Origin: Candidatus Nanopelagicales bacterium
Lineage (GTDB): Bacteria > Actinomycetota > Actinomycetes > S36-B12 > UBA5976
Assembly: GCA_023260395.1 (NCBI GenBank)
Contig: JALQVI010000011.1
Coordinates: 1-36,086 of the forward strand
DNA: 36,086 nt
Direction: 5' to 3'
Part shown: one piece after another, positions 1 to 8,852 of the stretch
How the letters are laid out: each line of letters starts with the position of its first letter
Position numbering within the stretch: the first letter of the stretch is position 1
Translations under genes and position numbers: made by a program
Notes under the pieces: generated by a model
Databases searched by the model: none
The model's input: the letters and a program-made list of their open reading frames with translations, nothing else
What the model was told of the DNA's origin: nothing

Positions 1-374
1 GACCGCGCAGGACGATCATCACGTGATCCACGAGTTGAACGGCTAGGGGCATCGTCACGGTAACCGCGCGATGGGCGATCGTCGCGTGAGGATGAACGCT
101 TAGCCGGAGCACTGCTTGATGACGGAGCATCGGCACGCTTGGCGCGTGGCTTGCGCTCGTCGGTTTCGCCCTTGGCACGTGAGGCTAAAGTTTGGTCGCG
201 AGTTGCGCGGGCTGACTTGGCAGCCTTTGTCGCAGCTTGCTTGCGCTTGTCAGAAGCAGCTTTCTTGGCAGCAGTGTGACGAGCTGAGCCCTTTTTGGCA
301 GCGCCGGCCTTGTTATCAGCACGATCTTTTTCTAGTTTTCGCGCGCGCGGCTTTTTGGGGGAAGTTGTAGACAT
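1..374 (-). CDS. N-terminal part of a highly basic, low-complexity protein truncated by the window edge; possibly the disordered N-terminus of an RNA helicase or pseudouridine synthase
   Basis: Reverse strand reads ATG at 374 with upstream AAGGG and stays open to base 1: MSTTSPKKPRARKLEKDRADNKAGAAKKGSARHTAAKKAASDKRKQ...SSSRDDRPSRGYRDDAPSRSTRGSRDDRPAR. Absent from the ORF track because it has no stop inside the window. Confidence 0.75.
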   Translation of the reverse strand, partial: MSTTSPKKPRARKLEKDRADNKAGAAKKGSARHTAAKKAASDKRKQAATKAAKSARATRDQTLASRAKGETDERKPRAKRADAPSSSSAPAKRSSSRDDRPSRGYRDDAPSRSTRGSRDDRPAR

Positions 375-560
375 GGGGGAACCCTTAATGTAATTACTGC
401 TTTATAGCGGGCTATAAAGAATGGTGACGTTCACCTGATGCCTCTCGGGCATCTCGTGACGTCTAACCAATAAGTTCGATTCCCGTAGAAATGGATCGAA
501 ACGTAAGAAGCCACTGCCTTCATTATTGCCTAGATATTTCATGCTCTTTACCAACGAGCA

Positions 561-1808
561 GTGAATACTAGACAAATCCCTGAATTGTCAGCCTCAAATG
601 GCACACTTTCAGTTATGTCACCATCAAATCTTGCACTCGTTGTTTTAGCTGTTGCACTCGTTGTTGTTTCGTTCATCGCGTTAAAGGCAAATCGAAACGA
701 TACGACGCAGGCTCACATGACTCCCGAAGAATTACGGCGCCAAGTTGCCGACGCAACGCGCGAAAGCCTGGTTGCTGCCCAGCAGATGTTGACCGAAACG
801 ACCCAGGCTCAGTTACAAACGGCCACCACCAGTGTCGAGGCCCAAAATCGTGCGGCTTCAGTGACCTTGAACGAAATCATCAACCCACTTCGAGAAACTT
901 TGAAGACACTGGATGCCAAAGTAAATGACTTAGAAAAGAACCGAACCGAGGCTTACACCCGACTTAATGAGCAAGTCATCAACACCAACACTGTGCTTAA
1001 TGCCCTACGAAGTGAAACAACGACACTGTCAGGCGCCCTACGCCGAAGTGATACACGCGGACGCTGGGGTGAACTTCAGCTCATCAAGCTAATCGAAATG
1101 ATTGGGATGAGCGAGCACGTTTCCTTCGTTGAACAAAAGCAGCAAGTTGGCGAAGGTATCGGAAAGCCAGATGTCACGGTCCAGTTGCCTGGTGACCGAG
1201 TGCTGTACATCGATAGCAAAGCTCCCATTGATACTTACCTCTCGGCAGTTGCTGAAACAGATGCAAAGCGTCGCGAAGAATTGATGAAACAACATGCCAA
1301 CGTGTTACTTGGTCACGTAAAGGCGCTCGAAAGTCGCAAGTACGTCGAAGATGCGCAAGCGATGAATTATGTTGTGATGTTTGTGCCAACAGAATCATCA
1401 CTTGCCGATGCATGTCAGGCGATGCCAGAACTCATTGAAGAAGCCGCAAAACGAAATGTAGCTCTGACTTCTCCCACTTCACTCATTGCAGTGTTGAGCA
1501 ACATTGCTCGTTTGTGGCAAGCCGAGAAGCAAGTAGAGAATGCTGCAGAAATGGCAAAAGCTTCGCAGGAACTTCATTCGCGCCTCAAAGTGTTTATTAA
1601 GCATGTGAGTGGTGTTGGCGAAAGTTTGGAAAAGGCCGTAAAGACATACAACTCGGCGATTGGATCGTTCGAAGATCGCGTCATGCCATCTGCGCGGCGC
1701 GTTGAAGCCCTTGGTGATTTTCGTGATCCAATTGATCCCGTTGATCCGATTGAGTTACTTCCACGGACCACTCGTTACAGCGATGACACAAACGAATTGA
1801 ACGGCTAG
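561..1808 (+). CDS. rmuC: RmuC-family DNA recombination protein
   Basis: N-terminal TM segment, coiled coil, then RGRWGELQLIKLIEMIGMSEHVSFVEQ...DSKAPIDTYLSA...YVVMFVPTESSLADA, typical of RmuC. GTG start at 561; ATG at 615 is an alternative. Confidence 0.92.
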   Translation: MNTRQIPELSASNGTLSVMSPSNLALVVLAVALVVVSFIALKANRNDTTQAHMTPEELRRQVADATRESLVAAQQMLTETTQAQLQTATTSVEAQNRAASVTLNEIINPLRETLKTLDAKVNDLEKNRTEAYTRLNEQVINTNTVLNALRSETTTLSGALRRSDTRGRWGELQLIKLIEMIGMSEHVSFVEQKQQVGEGIGKPDVTVQLPGDRVLYIDSKAPIDTYLSAVAETDAKRREELMKQHANVLLGHVKALESRKYVEDAQAMNYVVMFVPTESSLADACQAMPELIEEAAKRNVALTSPTSLIAVLSNIARLWQAEKQVENAAEMAKASQELHSRLKVFIKHVSGVGESLEKAVKTYNSAIGSFEDRVMPSARRVEALGDFRDPIDPVDPIELLPRTTRYSDDTNELNG

Positions 1809-1886
1809 TTACAAACTTCGTTAAAACACAACCGCGCCTTGTGCCATCGGGCAGAATTCGATATGTAACGATGAAAGAGGCACGCC

Positions 1887-3626
1887 GTGTTAAGTCTTAG
1901 TGACCTGCTCCCCTGTGAAATTCCCAACGGGAAGCAGCTCGTTGATAACGGTCGCGAAATAGGGGCAGCAACAACGATGGGCATCAGTGCGTTTTGTCGG
2001 GCGCATGGTGTGACATCCGAACTTGAATACAAACTCAAGATGGCACGCGAAGGTCGCACAATGACTGCGCTGACTATTGGCTTGCAAGATTGGCCGGACA
2101 CTCGAGCTGGACTCGAAAAGATTTACCGCGCGTGCGAAGAACGCGGCTTCTATATAGATAGGTACATCCTCGCGTTAGATCGCCGAATGGGTTTACCCGC
2201 TGAAATGCGCGCAGCTGCCATCAAAGAAACCGGTCCGCTTCTGGTTACTGCTGCAGATTGGAATGAAGTCGCCCAATCAGTTCCAATTCAGCCACACTTG
2301 GGCGACATGATGATTGGTTCACCAGCGTCCGTTGATAACACCCGTCGCGCGCTCGAAGCCGGTGTGAACTACATCGGCAACATGTCGCAGTTTGCATGGA
2401 AGTATCAGGGTTGGCCAGGCGACGATGTTGATCAAATGGCCGAGGTCGTTAAAGCCCTGGGCTTGATGGCTAGCAAAGCCGACGCAGGTGCAGTCGTTCA
2501 TTCATATCTTGATGATGGTTTTCCTGCACAGTTTGGTGACTACAGCTCTTATGTTGGTTGGGCGAAATTCGAACGCTATGTCGTCGAGGAGCTCATCGGC
2601 GCCAAACTTGGCATCGCTTACGGTGGTCTCACGCATCGTCCAGTCATGAAAATGGTCGTCGCGATGGCAATCGAAGAATCACGTCCAGCTAATGTCGCTA
2701 CATCGTTTTATTACACAAACACGACCCGCTACACACCCATCATGGAAGAGAACTACGGAATCCTCGGAGTAGATGCTTTGCATCTCATGCTGGCCGATCG
2801 ACACAGCCGTGGTGGAGCCGCAATTATGCCGGTGCCGGTTACTGAAGCAATTCGCATTCCAAGCCCTGATGAAATCATTGACGCACAGACTGTTGCTCGA
2901 ACAATCGCAGCCACCGTCCCTGATATCTATGACACCGTGAACTGGCCAGTGCTCGAAGCACAGCGCGACAATCTTGTCACGCAGGGCAATCATTTCTTTG
3001 ACAACATCATTAACGGTCTCAATGATGCAGGCGTAGACATCACCGATCCATTGCAAGTGCTCGTTGCAGTTCGTCGCCTAGGTTCTGCTGGAATTGAACG
3101 ACACTTTGGTGTTGGCACGCCTACCGAAGATCCCGCATTTGATGGGTACGAACCGATTGTGCCAACGGATGTCTTGCAGGACTTCTTAAATGTTCGCAAT
3201 GAACTTCGTGAAGTATCGCGACCAAAATCGTGGACCCTCAATCGATCGCACAAGGCAGTCATCGCCTCGAGCGACGTGCACGAACTGGGTATGCGTCTAG
3301 TTGTTGATGTAACCGAATCGCTTGGCATCAAACCGGTTATTGGTTCAGTTGGCGTTGATCCCGATGAGCTCGCTGAGCTTGCCTTGCTTGAAGAAGCAAC
3401 TGCAGTTCTCGTCTCGACTCATAACGGCATGGCATTGAGTTACGGCGAATCATTGATGCGCGAACTTGCGGCTCGCAACATCAAGCCGCAAGTCATCTTC
3501 GGTGGAAAGCTCAATCAAGACGTCAAAGGCTCTGAGATGCCTGTCGATGTAACTGACGAGTTAACCGCACTTGGGATTGATGTATGCCATAACCTCAAGG
3601 ATTTAGCGTCAATCATCAAGAATTAA
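1887..3626 (+). CDS. Cobalamin-binding mutase-like protein: glutamate-mutase E-like barrel fused to a C-terminal B12-binding domain
   Basis: C-terminus has DVHELG (DxHxxG), VSTHNG and FGGKL in the order of MutS/B12-binding domains. The N-terminal ~430 aa resembles the glutamate mutase large-subunit barrel. GTG start with AAAGAGG RBS. Confidence 0.75.
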   Translation: MLSLSDLLPCEIPNGKQLVDNGREIGAATTMGISAFCRAHGVTSELEYKLKMAREGRTMTALTIGLQDWPDTRAGLEKIYRACEERGFYIDRYILALDRRMGLPAEMRAAAIKETGPLLVTAADWNEVAQSVPIQPHLGDMMIGSPASVDNTRRALEAGVNYIGNMSQFAWKYQGWPGDDVDQMAEVVKALGLMASKADAGAVVHSYLDDGFPAQFGDYSSYVGWAKFERYVVEELIGAKLGIAYGGLTHRPVMKMVVAMAIEESRPANVATSFYYTNTTRYTPIMEENYGILGVDALHLMLADRHSRGGAAIMPVPVTEAIRIPSPDEIIDAQTVARTIAATVPDIYDTVNWPVLEAQRDNLVTQGNHFFDNIINGLNDAGVDITDPLQVLVAVRRLGSAGIERHFGVGTPTEDPAFDGYEPIVPTDVLQDFLNVRNELREVSRPKSWTLNRSHKAVIASSDVHELGMRLVVDVTESLGIKPVIGSVGVDPDELAELALLEEATAVLVSTHNGMALSYGESLMRELAARNIKPQVIFGGKLNQDVKGSEMPVDVTDELTALGIDVCHNLKDLASIIKN

Positions 3627-3723
3627 TTTTCCACAGCCAGTCTTTACAAACACATAACAATTGCCATGATGTTTGTTGGATGACGGCTCTCTAGTCTGAA
3701 AATCAAGGACTTAGGAGACTCGT

Positions 3724-4143
3724 ATGTCACACTCATCAATCATTCGTCGCAGCATTGTTGCACTTGGACTTGCCGGTATTGCAGTCGTTCACATTCTTGA
3801 TTTGCCCGGCAAGTGGACTGAAGTTCGCTACCTGGGCTGGAGCTATGTCGCCATCATCGCTGCGAGCTTGTTCCTCATGGAACGCATCATTGTGCGCGCC
3901 AGCCGTATGGACTACCTAGCATCAGCAGGACTGGCAGCAAGCGTCATCGGTGGCTTCATCATTAACCGCACAGTTGGTATGCCTGGCGCGATGGATGACA
4001 TTGGTAACTGGCTTGAACCTCTCGGCATGCTGTCGCTGTTCATCGAAGGCGTCGTTGTCTGGCAGTCACTGCGCGCTGTGGCTGCAACCACAAGTAGCGC
4101 ATCAAACTTTGATGAACTCGAAGAAATGCTCGTTAGCGCTTAA
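3724..4143 (+). CDS. Small multi-pass membrane protein of unknown function
   Basis: 139 aa with several TM segments and the motif GGFIINRTVGMPGAMDDIGNWLEPLG; upstream RBS AGGAG. Confidence 0.8.
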   Translation: MSHSSIIRRSIVALGLAGIAVVHILDLPGKWTEVRYLGWSYVAIIAASLFLMERIIVRASRMDYLASAGLAASVIGGFIINRTVGMPGAMDDIGNWLEPLGMLSLFIEGVVVWQSLRAVAATTSSASNFDELEEMLVSA

Positions 4144-4155
4144 TTCAAAAGAAAC

Positions 4156-4192
4156 TGTGGCTGGTGTTGGGGGGATTCCAACACTAGCCACA
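4156..4192 (+). terminator. Candidate hairpin downstream of the membrane protein CDS
   Basis: TGTGGCTGGTGTTGG / CCAACACTAGCCACA, 15-bp stem with one G-T wobble and 7-nt loop; no strong T-tract follows. Confidence 0.55.
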
Positions 4193-4263
4193 TTCATATA
4201 TGTCGGTTGGAATTGGCTCACCGTGGCGACCGGCTTTCAACTGACATTCATTGAGGAAAAGCA

Positions 4264-4287
4264 AAAGACCCGCTCTCGCGGGTCTTT
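4264..4287 (-). terminator. Rho-independent terminator downstream of tRNA-Arg
   Basis: AAAGACCCGC-TCTC-GCGGGTCTTT perfect 10-bp inverted repeat; reverse strand ends in TTTT. Confidence 0.8.
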
Positions 4288-4295
4288 ATGCCTGG

Positions 4296-4368
4296 CGCGC
4301 CCGAAGGGATTCGAACCCCTAACCTTTTGATCCGTAGTCAAATGCTCTATCCGTTGAGCTACGGGCGC
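4296..4368 (-). tRNA. tRNA-Arg (anticodon ACG)
   Basis: Reverse strand GCGCCCGTAGCTCAACGGATAGAGCATTTGACTACGGATCAAAAGGTTAGGGGTTCGAATCCCTTCGGGCGC+discriminator; 7-bp acceptor stem and anticodon loop CTACGGA. Confidence 0.95.
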
Positions 4369-4422
4369 AACAAGCACCTACTCTAACCCCGACGACGTGA
4401 CCTTGGCAAAAAATGCCATTAC

Positions 4423-4764
4423 CTAGGCGCCTAATGCGCCTTCGAGTGACTCGGTAAGTGAAATCAACGTATTCAAGCCTGTAATGTCGAAGACTTTACG
4501 AACCCGCTCGGTGGCGACAACTACGCGGAATTCCACATCTTTTTCGCGACAGCGCTTTAGTGCCTTTACTACGGTGCCGAGCCCGGTAGAGTCCATGAAC
4601 GAAACTGCGCTCAAATCCAAAACCAATCGCAATGACGCTTGCTCGAGTCCAGCCACTAATTCGGTATCGAGCTGGCCCGCGGTCACAATGTCCAATTCAC
4701 CATCAGCAGCGACAACAACCACACCATTGGTCTGGGATGTTGTGATGTTCATGCTGACCTCCAA
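4423..4764 (-). CDS. STAS-domain anti-sigma factor antagonist (RsbV/SpoIIAA-like)
   Basis: VSFMDSTGLGTVVKALKRC contains the phosphorylatable Ser motif DSTGLG; 113 aa. Confidence 0.92.
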   Translation of the reverse strand: MEVSMNITTSQTNGVVVVAADGELDIVTAGQLDTELVAGLEQASLRLVLDLSAVSFMDSTGLGTVVKALKRCREKDVEFRVVVATERVRKVFDITGLNTLISLTESLEGALGA

Positions 4765-4835
4765 ATCGGAATAATTGGACTCTCCTAATCTATGGCATTT
4801 CAGCCGAAGTCATAGGTAACAGGCACAATCAATAC

Positions 4836-7097
4836 ATGAGTCAATCGTGGGAGTCCCTGCTGCATGCACGGTTTGCCGACGATGTGGACATTCGACATAT
4901 TGATTCGCGCGTTGCAACCACTGCCGAAATTCCAGATTGGCTCAATCCTGAAGTTCGTCAAACATTGTCGACCATGGGAATTTCACAGTTGTGGCAACAT
5001 CAACACGATGCGCTTCAGGCGTGGCACAACGGAAACAACGTCATCGTTGCCACAGGGACTGCAAGCGGTAAATCGATGTGTTACCAATTGCCAATCTTGC
5101 AATCTGTGACATCAAATCCAAAAGCCAAGGCGCTGTACTTGTCTCCAACCAAGGCTCTTGCGCATGATCAAGCACGCGCACTTGCTGAATATAACGTTGC
5201 AGCGGCATATGTCTGCACATTCGATGGCGACTCAGATCAACAAGAACGTAAATGGGCTCGAGAACATGCCAACGTTTTGATTACCAATCCCGACATGATT
5301 CATCACGGTATTTTGCCGCGACATGAAACTTGGCAACACTTCTTTCGAAATTTGGAAGTTATTGCGATTGATGAGTGTCATCTATATAGAGGTATGTTCG
5401 GTGCGCAGGTAGCAAACGTTCTCCGACGATTGTTGCGTGTGGCCAATCATTACGGTTCCACACCAAAGATTGTGATGGCATCAGCAACTGTTTCTCATCC
5501 TGCTGCACATGCCCAAATGTTGACCAATCAGAGTTTTACTGCAATCGATATCGATGCTTCACCACGTGGACCACTCACTATCGGATTAGCACTTCCGCCC
5601 AAGTTGATGGATAGCGAAGATAGTCCACGGCGAACCGCCATTGCGACAACTGCGGATGTGCTTGCTGACCTTGTCGTGCAAAAAATCCGAACGTTGGCAT
5701 TTGTGAAGTCGCGAAAGTCCGCCGAGACAGTCTCCATTTTGGCCAAACAACATGTTTCGGAAATTACTTCGGAACTTTCGTCCACAATCACGAGCTATCG
5801 CGCTGGTTACTTGCCCGAAGAACGACGTGACATCGAAGCACGCTTGCGTACCGGTGAGTTGCTTGGCGTTGCTACAACTAATGCGCTCGAGTTGGGTGTC
5901 GACATCAGTGGTTTGGATGCCACTGTGATGGCTGGATGGCCTGGAACTCGAGCAAGTTTCTGGCAACAAGTTGGCCGCGCCGGTCGAGATCAACAAGAAG
6001 CACTTGCGCTTTTGATTGCTAGTGATAATCCACTCGATCAATACCTCGTGCGCCATCCAGACAGTATCTATTCCACACCAATCGAAGCTGCTGTGTGCGA
6101 TCCGACCAACATCAATGTTTTGTATGGACATTTAGCTTGTGCCAGTGCGGAAAAGTTTTTGACCCAAGATGATCTTGATAGTTTCGGGCCGACTTCTCAT
6201 GTTGAAAAAGTTTTGGCCACTCTGATCGACGATGGTCTGCTGCGAAGGCGGCCACAAGGCTGGTTCTGGGTTGGCGAGGGCCGACCACATGACTTAGTTG
6301 ATTTACGCGGTGCTGGAGCTGGACCATTTCAGATAGTTGAGAGCGATACTGGTCGATTGCTTGGCACTGTTGATTATGACTCTGCACTTCGCCAAGTACA
6401 CGAAGGTGCTGTTTATACACACCTGGGTGAAACATACCTAGTGGATCGCATCGATCTAAATGATCGAGTTTCTCTGGTTCACTCTGAATTGGTGGATTAC
6501 TCAACATATGCCCGTGACATCACGTCGGTGACCATTATCGATGAGCAAGAATCCAAGTCATTTGGAAACATAACTATGTCGCGCGGCATGGTTGAGGTGA
6601 CAGAACAAGTAATAGCGTTTCAAAAACGTAGAAATGTCACCGGACAAATCATCGCTGACATTCCACTGGACCTTCCACCATCGACGCTCTACACGCAAGC
6701 CATGTGGTGGACAACTCCAATGGCAACACTCGATGAGCTTGAGATTGTTGATGTCGCAGGGTGCATGCATGCAGCCGAACATGCGGCAATTGGTTTATTG
6801 CCCTTATTCACACTCAGTGATCGCTGGGACATAGGTGGAGTTTCTTTCGCTCAACATCCTGATACTGGAATGGCCACGATTTTTATCTACGACGGTTATT
6901 CCGGTGGCGCAGGTTTTGCATTTCATGGTTACGACACTGCTCCGATGTGGCTGGGTGCAACTCGAGACACCATTAAAGAATGTCAATGTCTTGACGGGTG
7001 TCCCGCATGTGTTCAGTCCCCCAAATGTGGAAACAACAATCACCCATTAGATAAAAAGGCCTCTGAAATTTTGCTGACCTATTTATTACGTCATTAA
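4836..7097 (+). CDS. DEAD/DEAH-box helicase with C-terminal DUF1998-type Zn domain (DECH variant)
   Basis: ATGTASGKSMCYQLP (Walker A), AIDECHLYRG (motif II DECH), QQVGRAGRDQQ (motif VI), C-terminal CQCLDGCPACVQSPKCGNNN cysteine cluster. Confidence 0.93.
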   Translation: MSQSWESLLHARFADDVDIRHIDSRVATTAEIPDWLNPEVRQTLSTMGISQLWQHQHDALQAWHNGNNVIVATGTASGKSMCYQLPILQSVTSNPKAKALYLSPTKALAHDQARALAEYNVAAAYVCTFDGDSDQQERKWAREHANVLITNPDMIHHGILPRHETWQHFFRNLEVIAIDECHLYRGMFGAQVANVLRRLLRVANHYGSTPKIVMASATVSHPAAHAQMLTNQSFTAIDIDASPRGPLTIGLALPPKLMDSEDSPRRTAIATTADVLADLVVQKIRTLAFVKSRKSAETVSILAKQHVSEITSELSSTITSYRAGYLPEERRDIEARLRTGELLGVATTNALELGVDISGLDATVMAGWPGTRASFWQQVGRAGRDQQEALALLIASDNPLDQYLVRHPDSIYSTPIEAAVCDPTNINVLYGHLACASAEKFLTQDDLDSFGPTSHVEKVLATLIDDGLLRRRPQGWFWVGEGRPHDLVDLRGAGAGPFQIVESDTGRLLGTVDYDSALRQVHEGAVYTHLGETYLVDRIDLNDRVSLVHSELVDYSTYARDITSVTIIDEQESKSFGNITMSRGMVEVTEQVIAFQKRRNVTGQIIADIPLDLPPSTLYTQAMWWTTPMATLDELEIVDVAGCMHAAEHAAIGLLPLFTLSDRWDIGGVSFAQHPDTGMATIFIYDGYSGGAGFAFHGYDTAPMWLGATRDTIKECQCLDGCPACVQSPKCGNNNHPLDKKASEILLTYLLRH

Positions 7098-7112
7098 TGC
7101 AAGTCAGCAAAA

Positions 7113-7481
7113 CTACTCAAAACCAGCTCGAGCAACTTCACGAACCACGTAATTTCTTCCAAAGATACTTACATTGCTCGAAGCCCGAATTCGGATGTCG
7201 GCTCCAGTTGCAAGGCACTGTTCAATCACAATTCGATTTGATTGAGCGATTCGACGTGAGGAAGAACATGAGATCTCTGGCCCTTGAATCAAATCCGTGG
7301 CTCCCGCAAGCGCCGTTAGCTCGACTGCATTCTTCACTCTGTTGTGTTCCACCACAACTTTAGAAAACTGCATAACAATGGCGAATCCACACATCACGAC
7401 GATTATGGTTACCAACGCCATAAGTGTGATGTTTCCCGAATCATCCCGGTGAGATGGCTTAATCACTAGTTGCTCCTTCAT
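7113..7481 (-). CDS. TadE/TadG-like minor pseudopilin (Rv3654c-like)
   Basis: SGNITLMALVTIIVVMCGFAIVMQF N-terminal TM with upstream charge, downstream of another TadE-like gene in a tad cluster. Confidence 0.75.
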   Translation of the reverse strand: MKEQLVIKPSHRDDSGNITLMALVTIIVVMCGFAIVMQFSKVVVEHNRVKNAVELTALAGATDLIQGPEISCSSSRRIAQSNRIVIEQCLATGADIRIRASSNVSIFGRNYVVREVARAGFE

Positions 7482-7863
7482 TTTGCGCAGCCGCGACAGC
7501 TTTTAGTTCAAAAGATTGACCACGGAGCGGGGCTGGGCAATGAATACTGCGTTTGCCGACAACCGAGGTGACATTGTTTTGAGTAGTGATGTCGAACGTC
7601 ACTCCGTGAATTGCGGCTTCGGCTATTTGTGGGGCTGAATTGTCACCACGTGCAATTGCGCGGGCTATCTGTGTTACTTCAGTTTGTAGTGAATACTCAT
7701 TGAGACCTACCTGAACGATCCAGAACCCAAAAAAGAGCACCATCACCAAAGCGGGAAAAACCATGGCGAATTCGGCAACGGCATATCCGGAATCTGCAGA
7801 TGAATGTAAAGAAGGGAAGCGCAGTTTTCCCCCACGCTTCCCTACTGAGAATTTCTTAACCAC
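7459..7863 (-). CDS. TadE-like pilus assembly protein
   Basis: SGYAVAEFAMVFPALVMVLFFGFWIVQVGLNEYS, TadE-type hydrophobic segment. The track ORF extends to 7914; a GTG at 7863 slightly overlapping the upstream stop is more likely. Confidence 0.75.
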   Translation of the reverse strand: MVKKFSVGKRGGKLRFPSLHSSADSGYAVAEFAMVFPALVMVLFFGFWIVQVGLNEYSLQTEVTQIARAIARGDNSAPQIAEAAIHGVTFDITTQNNVTSVVGKRSIHCPAPLRGQSFELKAVAAAQNEGATSD

Positions 7864-8041
7864 CGAAAAGTGATCCCAACGCACGTTCGAAAATGGCAAG
7901 AACCATGCGTGCAATTTCCGGGCTACTCAACAACTTAATCAAAAGGCCACCAAAGCCTGCTGCGGCTACTGTGCCAACTGCATACTCAGCGGTGGTCATT
8001 CCGTCTTCGCGAATAATTACTGCCTTAAGGCGTGAGATCAT
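7856..8041 (-). CDS. DUF4244 / Flp-pilin-like protein
   Basis: MISRLKAVIIREDGMTTAEYAVGTVAAAGFGGLLIKLL; G|MTTAEY resembles the Flp prepilin cleavage motif. ATG at 8041 has AGGAG 7 nt upstream, so the track start at 8092 is too long. Confidence 0.85.
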   Translation of the reverse strand: MISRLKAVIIREDGMTTAEYAVGTVAAAGFGGLLIKLLSSPEIARMVLAIFERALGSLFGG

Positions 8042-8165
8042 TGTGAACTCCTGTTGTGTACTTTTACGCACCATGCGTAGTAGTAGGTTCACTCACTTTC
8101 GAAATGCTTCATAGAGGCAAGCGACAAGTGTGGACGGGCTAGAGCTGTGGATTAAGCAATGCTTT

Positions 8166-8852
8166 TTACCAGCGCGTTTGCGAGAACAATCCAACGGCAA
8201 GCGGAACCACGGTGAGCAACACAAAGGATGGTAAGAAACATAGCCCGAGCGGCAATACCGATTTGACCGCAACTGCACGAACTCGACGAGTGATTTCTTG
8301 ATTGGCACTGTTTCGCATGTGCTCGCTTAAAGTTGAAAGTCCCGAACGCAACGGTGCACCAGTAACAAAACTACGTTCCAATAAATGAGCAGCATTCAAG
8401 AGTTGAGGTTGTTGATTGCCGAAAGTTCGAAGCGCCTCAATAGGATTGGTCCGCATGTGCCGAGCTAGCAATTGCAGAGGTTCGATCTCGTTATTAATGT
8501 GCGCCACGATTTCAATGGCTTGCGGTACTGAGGTTCCAGCGGCAAGACACATTCGTAAGTGATCAACTATCGAACAGCACTGCGCAATCGACAATTGCTG
8601 TTGCGTGATTAGCTCGCGTTCATTTAACAGAGGAACGATGTATCCGGCGACACCTGCCGCTATCGCGATAACTACCGCCCTTAAGCCAAAACCGAATAAC
8701 AAGAATCCAGAAATACCGATGAGGAATTGAAAAACTCTGAGCGGATTGCGCGGCTGGGCGACTTGAGGTTTTGTCGATTTAAGCCGGCTATTCCTTGTGG
8801 GTTGGATCCACACATACATAGAAATTCCAGCGAAAAGCATGGCGCCAATCAT
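8166..8852 (-). CDS. tadC: TadC-like type II secretion F-domain membrane protein
   Basis: Four TM segments and ...MCLAAGTSVPQAIEIVAHINNE...LLERSFVTGAPLRSGLSTLSEHMR. ATG at 8852 overlaps the TadB stop (TAATG); the track ORF to 8969 is overextended. Confidence 0.8.
   Translation of the reverse strand: MIGAMLFAGISMYVWIQPTRNSRLKSTKPQVAQPRNPLRVFQFLIGISGFLLFGFGLRAVVIAIAAGVAGYIVPLLNERELITQQQLSIAQCCSIVDHLRMCLAAGTSVPQAIEIVAHINNEIEPLQLLARHMRTNPIEALRTFGNQQPQLLNAAHLLERSFVTGAPLRSGLSTLSEHMRNSANQEITRRVRAVAVKSVLPLGLCFLPSFVLLTVVPLAVGLFSQTRW

Noticed and set aside
116-370. Track ORF of 84 aa on the + strand
   Set aside because: Antisense to the well-supported reverse-strand basic protein (1-374); Trp/Cys-rich nonsense composition.
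471-491. GTTCGATTCCC resembling a tRNA T-loop near 475-486
   Set aside because: Flanking bases do not form a T-stem and no acceptor, D or anticodon arms are present.
1725-1752. Short tandem-like GATCC(A/C)NTTGAT repeats at the rmuC 3' end
   Set aside because: Explained by the coding sequence DPIDPVDPIE; too short to be a separate element.
3950-4330. Track ORF of 126 aa on the + strand
   Set aside because: Out of frame with the membrane protein and runs through a hairpin, a terminator and part of tRNA-Arg.
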